Part shown: piece by piece, positions 1-4,933 of the stretch
Layout of the letters: each line of letters begins with the position of its first letter
Numbering within the stretch: the first letter of the stretch is position 1
Assembly (NCBI GenBank): GCA_019242465.1
Contig: JAFAVL010000141.1
Span: 1-6,097 of the forward strand
Source: Chroococcidiopsidaceae cyanobacterium CP_BM_RX_35
Lineage (GTDB): Bacteria > Cyanobacteriota > Cyanobacteriia > Cyanobacteriales > Chroococcidiopsidaceae
Length of the DNA: 6,097 nt
Reading direction: 5' to 3'
The notes under the pieces: generated by a model
Seen by the model: the letters and a program-made list of their open reading frames with translations, nothing else
The model's database searches: none
Told to the model about the DNA's origin: nothing
Made by a program: the position numbers and the translations under genes

Positions 1-17
1 GTGTGCTCTTCCGATCT
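1..17. other. Illumina adapter remnant (artefact)
   Basis: The first 17 bases, GTGTGCTCTTCCGATCT, equal the 3' end of the standard Illumina TruSeq/index adapter; read on the minus strand they give AGATCGGAAGAGCACAC, the adapter read-through sequence. This is sequencing residue left at a contig end, not organismal DNA. It means the gene running off the left edge is cut by the assembly, and any residues translated from these bases are false. Confidence 0.95.
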
Positions 18-554
18 ATCCCACGGACCTTTGATGTTTTGAGTAATAGTTTCAACAACATGACCCTTGCTGTCTAGTACCAGTAAGCATCCGGTGCTGA
101 CGGTTGCAGGCGTCCCATCAAGGCTGGGTAAGCTGCCAACAATCACCCAGCCCGAGCGTAATACGGTCAGAGCTGTGGTCAAGCCGATACCCCCAGGGCA
201 AGACTGAGGCGATGTGGTGTTTCGGCTAATTTGGGCGAAGAGACTTTGGGTGCCGTTAGGTGTAATCTTAACAATGGTAGTCCCCGTGCCCTGAAGGTTG
301 GCACTATTATTGAAGTTACTCACCAAGATGTCGCCTTCGTGCAGGGAACCCTCGCTGTGTGTCACACGAGCTATCCCATAGGGGTTCACGTCACCATTTG
401 TTGGCACAGTCGAGGCGAAGGTGCTAATTTTGTTGAATTCTGACACAAAAGGATACTCTGGAGATTCTGCCTTTGCCACTTGCCCTAAACTCAGGGCAAG
501 CATGGGGAGGCTAGCGGCGATCAGCTTGGTAATGCGAGTGATGGAACGATGCAT
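18..554 (-). CDS. Secreted beta-propeller-like (NHL/SMP-30-like) protein, 3' end cut by contig edge
   Basis: An open frame of 179 codons runs without a stop from ATG at 554 to the adapter junction; the C-terminus is missing. Residues 1-29 look like a signal peptide: a basic start (HRSITRITK), a hydrophobic core (LIAASLPMLALSL), then an AKA|E cleavage site, so export is expected. The mature part has NPYGIARV (about 57-64) and GDILVSNFNN...GTGTTIVKITPNG (about 74-101). These resemble blades of secreted six-bladed propellers of the NHL/SMP-30 type, where substrate cannot be predicted. The start at 554 is chosen because AGGAGA lies 6 bases upstream (561-566); an in-frame ATG at 590 would add 12 residues and lacks as good a site. 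A small ORF lies 253 bases upstream on the same strand. The family call is inferred from recognition of motifs, and the export call is firmer than the fold. Confidence 0.75.
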
Positions 555-560
555 AATGTT

Positions 561-566
561 TCTCCT
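561..566 (-). promoter_or_regulatory. Ribosome binding site of the propeller gene
   Basis: AGGAGA on the minus strand, 6 bases before ATG at 554. It decides this start over the in-frame ATG at 590. Confidence 0.75.
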
Positions 567-583
567 ATTGAATGAATAGACTT

Positions 584-601
584 CTTGCATAAGTCAGTTG
601 G
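584..601 (-). repeat. Shared leader motif, copy 1
   Basis: The minus strand reads CCAACTGACTTATGCAAG just upstream of the propeller gene. ACTTATGCAAG recurs exactly at 921-931 in front of the small ORF, each time with CCAA two or three bases further upstream and AAG or GAG following. It may be a duplicated leader or regulatory site. Both copies contain an ATG in frame with the downstream ORF. No known factor site is recognised. Confidence 0.45.
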
Positions 602-608
602 AAATATG

Positions 609-628
609 CCGCTTTAATATTTAGGCGG
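609..628 (-). other. Small hairpin in the propeller gene leader
   Basis: CCGCTT (609-614) can pair with AGGCGG (623-628), with one G-T pair, around an AT-rich 8-base loop. It lies about 55 bases upstream of the propeller start, so it would sit in the 5' leader of that transcript. It has no T-tract like a terminator, and its role is unknown. Confidence 0.3.
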
Positions 629-807
629 TCATGTTTTAACACTTATGTAAGAGATAGATTGAGGTTGTTCGAGCGATTGAGTATTATGTTTTTAATCTGT
701 TGTAAGCACGATTTCGTTGTCATTCGCTTTGGATTGTAGGCGAAGACATGGAGTAAAATAACAGATTGAAAATACTATTAAATACTCTTTCTTGCTTGAG
801 ATAACTG

Positions 808-912
808 CTACTTTTTCTCAGTCTCTAACGTTAAAGAAATGTTGACTAAACCAGGGATGACTTCGAGAAATAAGGCAAAGCTCGTGAAAATTGACCAGAA
901 ATCGGCGTGCAT
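808..912 (-). CDS. Small ORF, 34-residue hydrophobic protein, unrecognised
   Basis: I do not recognise this protein. It starts at ATG 912, has 34 codons and ends with TAG at 808-810. The product runs MHADFWSIFTSF through ALFLEVIPGLVNISLTL to a charged tail ETEKK. The long hydrophobic middle (about residues 5-29, broken by E17 and P20-G21) and basic end suggest a small membrane-associated peptide. The main evidence that it is real is a canonical AAGGAG (918-923) placed 5 bases before the ATG. An in-frame ATG at 927 is possible but would lie upstream of that site. It lies on the same strand as the propeller gene, shares a leader motif with it, and follows a region rich in hairpins. It is too short for routine gene callers, and chance cannot be excluded without homologues. 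Confidence 0.5.
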   Translation of the reverse strand: MHADFWSIFTSFALFLEVIPGLVNISLTLETEKK

Positions 913-917
913 AGAAT

Positions 918-923
918 CTCCTT
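918..923 (-). promoter_or_regulatory. Ribosome binding site of the small ORF
   Basis: AAGGAG on the minus strand with a 5-base spacer to ATG at 912. It is one of the best Shine-Dalgarno matches in the window and the main reason for calling the small ORF. Confidence 0.6.
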
Positions 924-937
924 GCATAAGTAATTGG
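921..937 (-). repeat. Shared leader motif, copy 2
   Basis: The minus strand reads CCAATTACTTATGCAAG, overlapping the ribosome binding site of the small ORF. ACTTATGCAAG is identical to 584-594 in front of the propeller gene, on the same strand and in a similar leader position. Confidence 0.45.
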
Positions 938-963
938 TGTCATAAGCTATCACTACCGACATT

Positions 964-1095
964 CCCGCATTGACCTAAGTGCGGGGACTAGGATAACAGC
1001 GCTCTGCTGTATGCTCTAGATACGCTATTAGGTGTACCAGGGTTCAGCCGTAGGCAGGGATGTGTACCTGAGACTCTCAAGTGGTGCCGCTGCCT
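964..1095 (-). other. Hairpin-rich non-coding region, possible structured leader or small RNA
   Basis: Several inverted repeats crowd into about 130 bases. CCCGCA (964-969) pairs with TGCGGG (980-985). ACAGC (996-1000) pairs with GCTGT (1006-1010). TGAGA-C-TCTCA is an odd palindrome at 1069-1079. AGGCAG (1052-1057) pairs with CTGCCT (1090-1095) and encloses that palindrome. GTGTACC also occurs twice, at 1032-1038 and 1062-1068. No convincing ORF was found here. On the minus strand it lies 50-180 bases upstream of the small ORF, so it could be that gene's structured 5' leader, or a separate small RNA. No known riboswitch or RNA family was recognised, and the strand is inferred from the neighbouring gene. 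The 1100-1277 stretch beyond it is AT-rich and holds no feature I can support. Confidence 0.35.
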
Positions 1096-1277
1096 CGTGC
1101 TGACTCTGTAGATGTAATGCTCACCTATTTATTTATTCGTTTAACAGACAAGATTTATGCAGTTAGAAACGGTTTGTAAATAAAATATTAGGGGAAGAGA
1201 GGGCATGTCAGGGATGGGGGATACCTAAAGCTACTCGCATTATTGCTGGTCAAAACTATGCCTGAACCTTTCTACTC

Positions 1278-1560
1278 AGTGACTTAACTAGCGAACAAAC
1301 CGTAATCCTGACCATGTCAAACGGCATAATACACCTACGATTAATAACAAAGTAATTAGTCAACAATTAGAGGCTTTATTAACTCCAGCAATTGATGCTG
1401 AACAAAAATACTATAAGCAATTAGGATTACGAAATCGTATACTTAATTTGTCTTTAATGGTAGCAGCAGTATTAACACTTTTATGGAGACAAGTTCCTTC
1501 TGTTCAAGAGTTAACTCGTCTGTTAGCACGAGAAGACTTGTTGTGGTGTCGCGCTACTAA
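1278..1560 (+). pseudogene. IS4-like transposase, 5' fragment (interrupted)
   Basis: From 1301 the frame reads RNPDHVKRHNTPTINN, then QQLEALLTPAIDAEQKYYKQLGLR, then LMVAAVLTLLWRQVPSVQELTRLL and ends at REDLLWCRAT. I recognise this as the N-terminal region of an IS4-like DDE transposase common in cyanobacteria. Just upstream, SDLTSEQT (1278-1300) continues the protein in another frame, so one base has been lost near 1300; earlier stops show further decay and no intact start is visible. The fragment ends at the CTAA (1557-1560) where an IS701-family element inserted. Its sequence continues at 2998. It is a dead remnant. Confidence 0.8.
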
Positions 1561-1570
1561 TGGGACTTTG
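1557..1570 (+). repeat. Left target duplication (CTAA) and left terminal inverted repeat
   Basis: CTAA at 1557-1560 is followed by TGGGACTTTG at 1561-1570. The inverted repeat matches the right end exactly over 10 bases and then diverges. Confidence 0.9.
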
Positions 1571-1634
1571 TAGAAAAGTTTGGAAAAATTGACTTAGAAT
1601 TCTGTCATAGAGCTAGTTTTACGTCAGTCTCGAC

Positions 1635-1639
1635 AGGAG
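1635..1639 (+). promoter_or_regulatory. Ribosome binding site of the IS701 transposase
   Basis: AGGAG lies 9 bases before GTG at 1649 and supports that non-ATG start. The open frame upstream to the TAG at 1595-1597 has no ATG. Confidence 0.6.
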
Positions 1640-1648
1640 CAACGTAAA

Positions 1649-3097
1649 GTGAAAGATCAAGTTCCTGAAGCTATGCCCGCGTGTTTCGAGAATTGGTGCC
1701 GTCGATTTGATGACCTGTTTTCGCGCCAAAAACAGCGCCAGGGGTTTCGCAGCTACCTAGGTGGGTTACTGGGAGAAAGCCAACGCAAGAATCTGGCTCA
1801 AATTGCCAGCAACACAGTGGATGAGTCCTACAACCACCTGCGGCACTTTCTTAATGAGTCACCTTGGGATACAGAGAAACTCAACGACCGTCGCTTAGAA
1901 GTAATGCGCCAGTGTCGTCAAACCACGCCAAGTCGGGACTTTACCCTGATTGTGGATGACTCTGGACATCGTAAGAGTGGCGATGAGACAGCGGGAGTGG
2001 GACGGCAATACATTGGCGAAATTGGCAAAACGGATAACGGCATTGTGCTGCTGAGTACTCACCTGTATGACGGGGTGCGACGCCTACCTCTGGATGTTGC
2101 GCTCTATCAACATGCAAGTTCTCTGGCACAAGGCAAAGAAGACCCTGAGTTTGTCAAGAAGCCAGATCTAGCTCTGAAACTGATTGACCAATGTTTGGAG
2201 CGCAAATATCGACCACATGTAATTGTGGTGGATGCAGGCTATGGCAATAACACCCCGTTCATCAAACAACTGGAATCGAGAAAGCTGCAATATATCGCGG
2301 CCATTGCTAAAAACCGACAGGTGACTTACCAACTGCCAGGCGAGGAGCAACCCTGTAGGCATAGTTTGACTGAGATTGCTCAAGTTTTGGACTCTGAACA
2401 CTTCACCCCAGTCTCGCTCACTCTTGATCAACCTCGCACCGTCTGGGTCGCCACGCTCCAAGTGCAGGTGCCCAAGCTAGAAGGCACCCGTTGGATTGCC
2501 ATTCAACTTAACGCTGCGACTTGGCAGGCAGCTACTGACGTTGATTACTTCCTGACCAACGCTTCAGATGCACAAGTCAGTGCTGAGTGGATGGCTCGAA
2601 CTTACTCCCAGAGAAACTGGGTGGAAGTGTTCTATCGCGAAGCTAAAGGATGGTTCGGGCTGAGTCAGTATCAAGTTCGCGACCTCAAAAGCATGAAGCG
2701 TCACTGGATTCTCGTGTTTACGGCTTACACCTTCGTCCTCTGGCATCAACTTACAGGCGGTGTACGACGACGCTGGGCTACCAAGCCTTTGCAAACGATT
2801 GCCGAAACCCTGGCAGCGTTTCGGACCGACGCTGGGCTACCAAGCCTTTGCAAACGATTGCCGAAACCCTGGCAGCGTTTCGGACCGCCGTCGAGTTCCG
2901 CTTGGTGCGCTGGCTCACTACTCATGTGGATGTATTTGCCGCTCACAGAGCTAAGTCGGGCTACGTTTGGGCATAGAAATTTTCAAAGTCCCACTAAAAT
3001 TGCTCAGCTGTCGCTAGCAGAAAGATTTTTAGTTTTTCCAGCAGAAATATTTGAACAAGTATTTAAAGATTTACTGCCTCAATTACAACACAATTAG
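1649..3097 (+). CDS. IS701-family DDE transposase with frameshifted, chimeric C-terminus
   Basis: This is the transposase of the surrounding IS; the family cuts and rejoins DNA with an RNase H-like DDE domain. The frame gives 482 residues from GTG 1649. The catalytic residues are visible: D103/D104 in IVDDSGHRKSG, D195 in VIVVDAGYGNN, and E326 within a perfect Y-(2)-R-(3)-E-(6)-K signature (Y319, R322, E326, K333). Residues up to 393 look normal. A 59-bp tandem duplication (2768-2885) then shifts the frame, so residues 394-482 are abnormal. They read the tail in the wrong frame, cross the right inverted repeat at residue 449, and end in the older transposase (AQLSLAERFLVF, stop 3095-3097). 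Without the duplication the protein would be 422 residues and end GYVWA at 2976, a typical ending for this family. The catalytic core is complete, but activity with this tail is doubtful. Confidence 0.88.
   Translation: MKDQVPEAMPACFENWCRRFDDLFSRQKQRQGFRSYLGGLLGESQRKNLAQIASNTVDESYNHLRHFLNESPWDTEKLNDRRLEVMRQCRQTTPSRDFTLIVDDSGHRKSGDETAGVGRQYIGEIGKTDNGIVLLSTHLYDGVRRLPLDVALYQHASSLAQGKEDPEFVKKPDLALKLIDQCLERKYRPHVIVVDAGYGNNTPFIKQLESRKLQYIAAIAKNRQVTYQLPGEEQPCRHSLTEIAQVLDSEHFTPVSLTLDQPRTVWVATLQVQVPKLEGTRWIAIQLNAATWQAATDVDYFLTNASDAQVSAEWMARTYSQRNWVEVFYREAKGWFGLSQYQVRDLKSMKRHWILVFTAYTFVLWHQLTGGVRRRWATKPLQTIAETLAAFRTDAGLPSLCKRLPKPWQRFGPPSSSAWCAGSLLMWMYLPLTELSRATFGHRNFQSPTKIAQLSLAERFLVFPAEIFEQVFKDLLPQLQHN
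2768..2885 (+). repeat. Exact 59-bp tandem duplication inside the transposase gene
   Basis: The unit 2768-2826 is repeated without a difference at 2827-2885, and CG follows again at 2886-2887, giving 2 bases of homology at the join. The unit begins CGACGCTGGGCTACC and ends CAGCGTTTCGGAC. As 59 is not a multiple of three, it throws the transposase out of frame. Perfect identity suggests either a very recent slippage or recombination event, or an assembly error. Confidence 0.93.
2984..2997 (-). repeat. Right terminal inverted repeat and right target duplication (CTAA)
   Basis: CAAAGTCCCA at 2984-2993 is the reverse complement of the left end; CTAA at 2994-2997 is the second copy of the target site. 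The normal transposase stop (TAG, 2974-2976) lies 17 bases inside this end. Confidence 0.9.
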
Positions 3098-3399
3098 CAG
3101 CAACGACTCAGGCGTCCAGTACCAGATAGTATTAAGTTTGCGCAGACGGATTTTGAACAAATTTGGGTGGCGGATGGAACAACAGAGGACGTGCTTAATT
3201 CCGTAAGCTCAAAAGCCTAGAAGACTTGAGAACAGGACAGTTAGCCGGAAAGATTTGTACAGTGATTGATTTGGTGACTCGACTACCAATACAAATTTGG
3301 TTTCATACAAACCCATCGGCAAGCGATACTAATTTTGAGACACTGCTTCTGAATTTACTTCCTGCAATAGCCCAGCTATCTGAAGAAGATTTTCGTTGA
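2998..3399 (+). pseudogene. IS4-like transposase, 3' fragment of the interrupted gene
   Basis: This continues the fragment that stops at 1560. From 2998 it reads KIAQLSLAERFLVF, then PAEIFEQVFKDLLPQLQ. A TAG (3095-3097) follows, probably a former Trp codon. The same frame then continues QQRLRRPVPDSIKFAQ and FEQIWVADGTT; its VADG would carry the first catalytic Asp of the DDE domain. At 3197-3198 the frame shifts, and the protein resumes as FRKLKSLEDL, AGKICTVIDLVTRLPIQIWF and HTNPSASDTNFETLLLNLL, ending with TGA at 3397-3399. The rest of the catalytic domain (second Asp and Glu) is missing. With one nonsense mutation, at least two frameshifts, an insertion and a 3' truncation, it cannot work. 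No right end of this older IS was identified. Confidence 0.82.
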
Positions 3400-3462
3400 T
3401 TACAGATTAATACCATCAGTCTGTTCGGAAACAGTGATGCAGAAAGTGCTTTTGTGTTAGCG

Positions 3463-3507
3463 TAGACTAGGGATTGAAACTCTTTAAGCTCCGCGCGAAC
3501 TAGTCTA
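3463..3507. repeat. 8-bp inverted repeat in the gap before hicB
   Basis: TAGACTAG (3463-3470) and CTAGTCTA (3500-3507) are perfect reverse complements separated by 29 bases. They lie between the transposase remnant and hicB. The arm plus loop includes GGGATTGAAAC (3470-3480), which resembles the 3' end of many cyanobacterial CRISPR repeats but occurs only once. It could be an operator, a remnant of a mobile repeat, or chance. The rest of 3400-3582 shows no gene or clear promoter. Confidence 0.35.
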
Positions 3508-3582
3508 AGAACCTTGCACAGTTAGGCTCTCGATAGACCGCAATTGGCGCTAGTAGAGTTGAGTGTTATCCGGCTTTGTGAT

Positions 3583-3783
3583 ATGAAAATCTCCACTGCT
3601 ATCGTCGAAAGAGATCCTGATACCAAGCTCTACATCGGCTATGTCCCTGGCTTTCCTGGAGGGCATTCTCAAGGAGAAACCTTAGATGAGTTGCAAGCAA
3701 ATCTGTGCGAAGTGATTGAGATGCTTTTAGAGGATGAGGATCTAGTGTTCGAGACCGAGTTTGTGGGCACACAACAGATTTGA
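3583..3783 (+). CDS. hicB: HicB-family antitoxin (short form)
   Basis: The product is a 66-residue HicB-like antitoxin, expected to bind and block the HicA ribonuclease encoded next to it. The N-terminal half shows the HicB fold pattern: a first strand MKISTAIVERD, then LYIGYVPGFPGGHSQGET (about 16-33), then helix LDELQANLCEVIEMLLED. There is no C-terminal ribbon-helix-helix or helix-turn-helix, so it may not bind DNA by itself; short forms like this are common beside HicA in cyanobacteria. ATG 3583 is chosen because homologous proteins begin at MKIS; the frame opens earlier at TTG 3544, but those residues do not look like HicB. No strong ribosome binding site is seen. It ends 11 bases before hicA, so the two are probably co-transcribed, antitoxin first. 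Confidence 0.87.
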   Translation: MKISTAIVERDPDTKLYIGYVPGFPGGHSQGETLDELQANLCEVIEMLLEDEDLVFETEFVGTQQI

Positions 3784-3794
3784 TTCAGTAGAGC

Positions 3795-4001
3795 ATGAGT
3801 AACGCTCCTATTCTGAAACCACAAGAAGTTGTACAAATCTTGGAGAATCTTGGGTTTATAGAGGTACGTCAAAAAAGTTCACACAAACAGTTTCGTCACG
3901 AAGATGGACGAGGAACAACAGTCCCCTTTCACAAAGGTCGAGACATATCACCAAGATTACTACGACAGATTGCGAGTAATGTGGAAATTTCAAAAACTTG
4001 A
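3795..4001 (+). CDS. hicA: HicA-family mRNA interferase toxin
   Basis: This is a 68-residue HicA toxin, a small double-stranded-RNA-binding-like fold protein that cuts mRNA and slows growth when not held by HicB. The family pattern is clear: N-terminal helix (LKPQEVVQILENLGF), then strand IEVRQKSSHKQFRHEDG with the expected catalytic His at H30 in the SSHKQF motif, then TTVPFHKGRDISPRLLRQI (about 41-59). The length is normal and the gene looks intact. ATG 3795 follows the hicB stop by 11 bases, with only a weak AGAG upstream, so translation may depend on coupling. Its last 12 bases overlap, on the opposite strand, the end of the broken hydrolase. The pair sits right after transposon debris, typical of a horizontally acquired module. 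Confidence 0.9.
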   Translation: MSNAPILKPQEVVQILENLGFIEVRQKSSHKQFRHEDGRGTTVPFHKGRDISPRLLRQIASNVEISKT

Positions 4002-4858
4002 TGCCAGAAACTCTCGCATATACTGATTTACCAACTGGGGTTGCTCCTGCTGCACCCAATGGCTACAGTTCGGGATGTACTTAATCTGAAAGTTTCTAAC
4101 ATAAGCTTCGGTTCCATAGGTTAGTTCCTTACCAAGAGCTGTATCGTTTTCTCCCCAAATCATTAACGTTGGTACATTAAGGATGCTCCAATCTCACTCA
4201 GCAATCTCTGTTGGGTGACATTACGGTAATAGTTCAGCATGGCTGTTAAGGCACCACGTTTGGCAGCAGCATCTTTGTAAGCCGCCAGATCTACTTGAGT
4301 GAAGGCGCTCCTGTCAACAGCCATACCTGTAAAAGCCTTTTCAATCGCTTGGTAGTCGGATAACTGTAGGAGAAATTCTGGTAGCCAAGGTAACTGGAAG
4401 AAGAAAATGTAAGAGCTACGCAGCAATTGTTGTGGCGTGCGAAAACCCTGAGCAAATTTGGCTGGGTGAGGCAGATTTAGCACAATTAATCGCTCTACCA
4501 TTTCAGGATAGGTATAGGCAAAGTTCCAGGCAATCGCTCCACCCCAATCATGTCCAACTAAAATACAGCGCTCGTATCCTAGTCCCTCAATCACGCCCTT
4601 AATATCTTCAACGAACTCAGACATGACGTAAGCCGAAACATCTTGTGGCTTATCACTATCGTTGTAGCCGCGCAAGTCAAGGGCAACAACCTTGAAATCT
4701 TTGGCAAACTCTAGAAGCTGGTGCCGCCATGAGTACCAAAACTCAGGAAACCCGTGCAGCATCAGCATTAAAGGACCTTCTCCCTGAGTTACGTAGTGGA
4801 GCCTGACCCCATTGCTAACTATGTATTCGTGCTGACCGTATCCCTCTATGACAGACAT
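3990..4858 (-). pseudogene. Alpha/beta hydrolase, epoxide hydrolase type, one-base frameshift
   Basis: The family hydrolyses epoxides (related enzymes act on haloalkanes) through an Asp ester. From ATG 4858 it shows HGFPEFWYSWRHQL with the oxyanion HGFP (35-38), the nucleophile D104 in LVGHDWGG, and cap tyrosines near Y150 and Y210-211. After 227 codons the frame breaks at 4176-4177, and the first frame stops at 4163-4165 (ending SLMYQR). In the next frame the protein continues VPTLMIWGENDTALGKELTY to CSHWVQQEQP and ends FLASSF, TGA 3990-3992. This restores the acid (D239 or E237) and the catalytic H267. One missing base, probably an A in TTAATG (ancestral TTAAATG), explains it; repaired, the protein would be 289 residues, normal for the family. 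A good GGAGG (4864-4868) precedes the start. Without the repair the acid and His are lost, so the 231-residue product should be inactive. A sequencing error is a real alternative. Confidence 0.87.
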
Positions 4859-4863
4859 TGATG

Positions 4864-4868
4864 CCTCC
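4864..4868 (-). promoter_or_regulatory. Ribosome binding site of the hydrolase
   Basis: GGAGG on the minus strand with a 5-base spacer to ATG 4858. The ATG at 4874 is out of frame, so 4858 is the start. Confidence 0.7.
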
Positions 4869-4901
4869 GTTCATTTTGTGTCACGATATCAGCGAGAAAT
4901 T

Positions 4902-4930
4902 GCTAACTTGGTCAATACTCTAAGGTTAGC
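4902..4930. promoter_or_regulatory. Inverted repeat in the divergent gap, possible operator
   Basis: GCTAAC (4902-4907) and GTTAGC (4925-4930) are exact reverse complements 17 bases apart, in the 75-bp gap between the divergent hydrolase and GHL10 genes. The position fits a shared regulator site. Six-base arms are short enough to occur by chance, and no clear -35/-10 pair could be placed. Confidence 0.25.
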
Positions 4931-4933
4931 CGA

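Larger units (their letters stand above)
1561..2993 (+). mobile_element. IS701-family insertion sequence, 1433 bp, inserted in the older transposase
   Basis: The ends are perfect 10-bp inverted repeats, TGGGACTTTG at 1561-1570 and CAAAGTCCCA at 2984-2993. They are flanked by direct CTAA copies at 1557-1560 and 2994-2997. CTAA fits the YTAR target duplication known for the IS701 family. Joining the two sides with one CTAA gives CGC GCT ACT AAA ATT GCT, which restores the older transposase frame (LLWCRATKIAQLSLAERF). The boundaries are therefore well supported. A single transposase gene fills the element. Without its internal 59-bp duplication the element would be 1374 bp. The intact target duplication shows a simple insertion with no later rearrangement at the ends. 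Confidence 0.93.

Noticed and set aside
231..443. 70-residue plus-strand ORF
   Set aside because: It lies opposite the propeller gene, which has a signal peptide, a good ribosome binding site and family-like motifs. The ORF shows no such features and is a shadow.
964..985. Intrinsic terminator at the CCCGCA/TGCGGG hairpin
   Set aside because: No T-tract follows the stem on either strand, and the loop is 10 bases long.
1200..1277. Possible further N-terminal coding for the IS4-like transposase (GIPKATRIIAGQNYA)
   Set aside because: The frame continues upstream, but a TGA at 1263-1265 interrupts it and I do not recognise these residues as part of the family, so the fragment is not extended.
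2650..2976. Separate 108-residue plus-strand ORF ending GYVWA
   Set aside because: Its last part is the genuine C-terminus of the IS701 transposase seen in the correct frame after the 59-bp duplication; its first part is out-of-frame transposase. It is not an independent gene.
3445..3480. CRISPR array suggested by GGGATTGAAAC
   Set aside because: Only one copy is present. Looking about 60-80 bases on either side, where a second repeat should be, shows nothing similar, so no array is called.
3544..3582. TTG start giving a 79-residue HicB
   Set aside because: The 13 extra residues (from ALVELSV) do not resemble HicB, whose first strand begins at MKIS, and no ribosome binding site supports the TTG.
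3856..4059. 67-residue minus-strand ORF over hicA
   Set aside because: It overlaps hicA and the hydrolase C-terminal part in a frame different from both. The true minus-strand coding frame here is the hydrolase tail ending at 3990.
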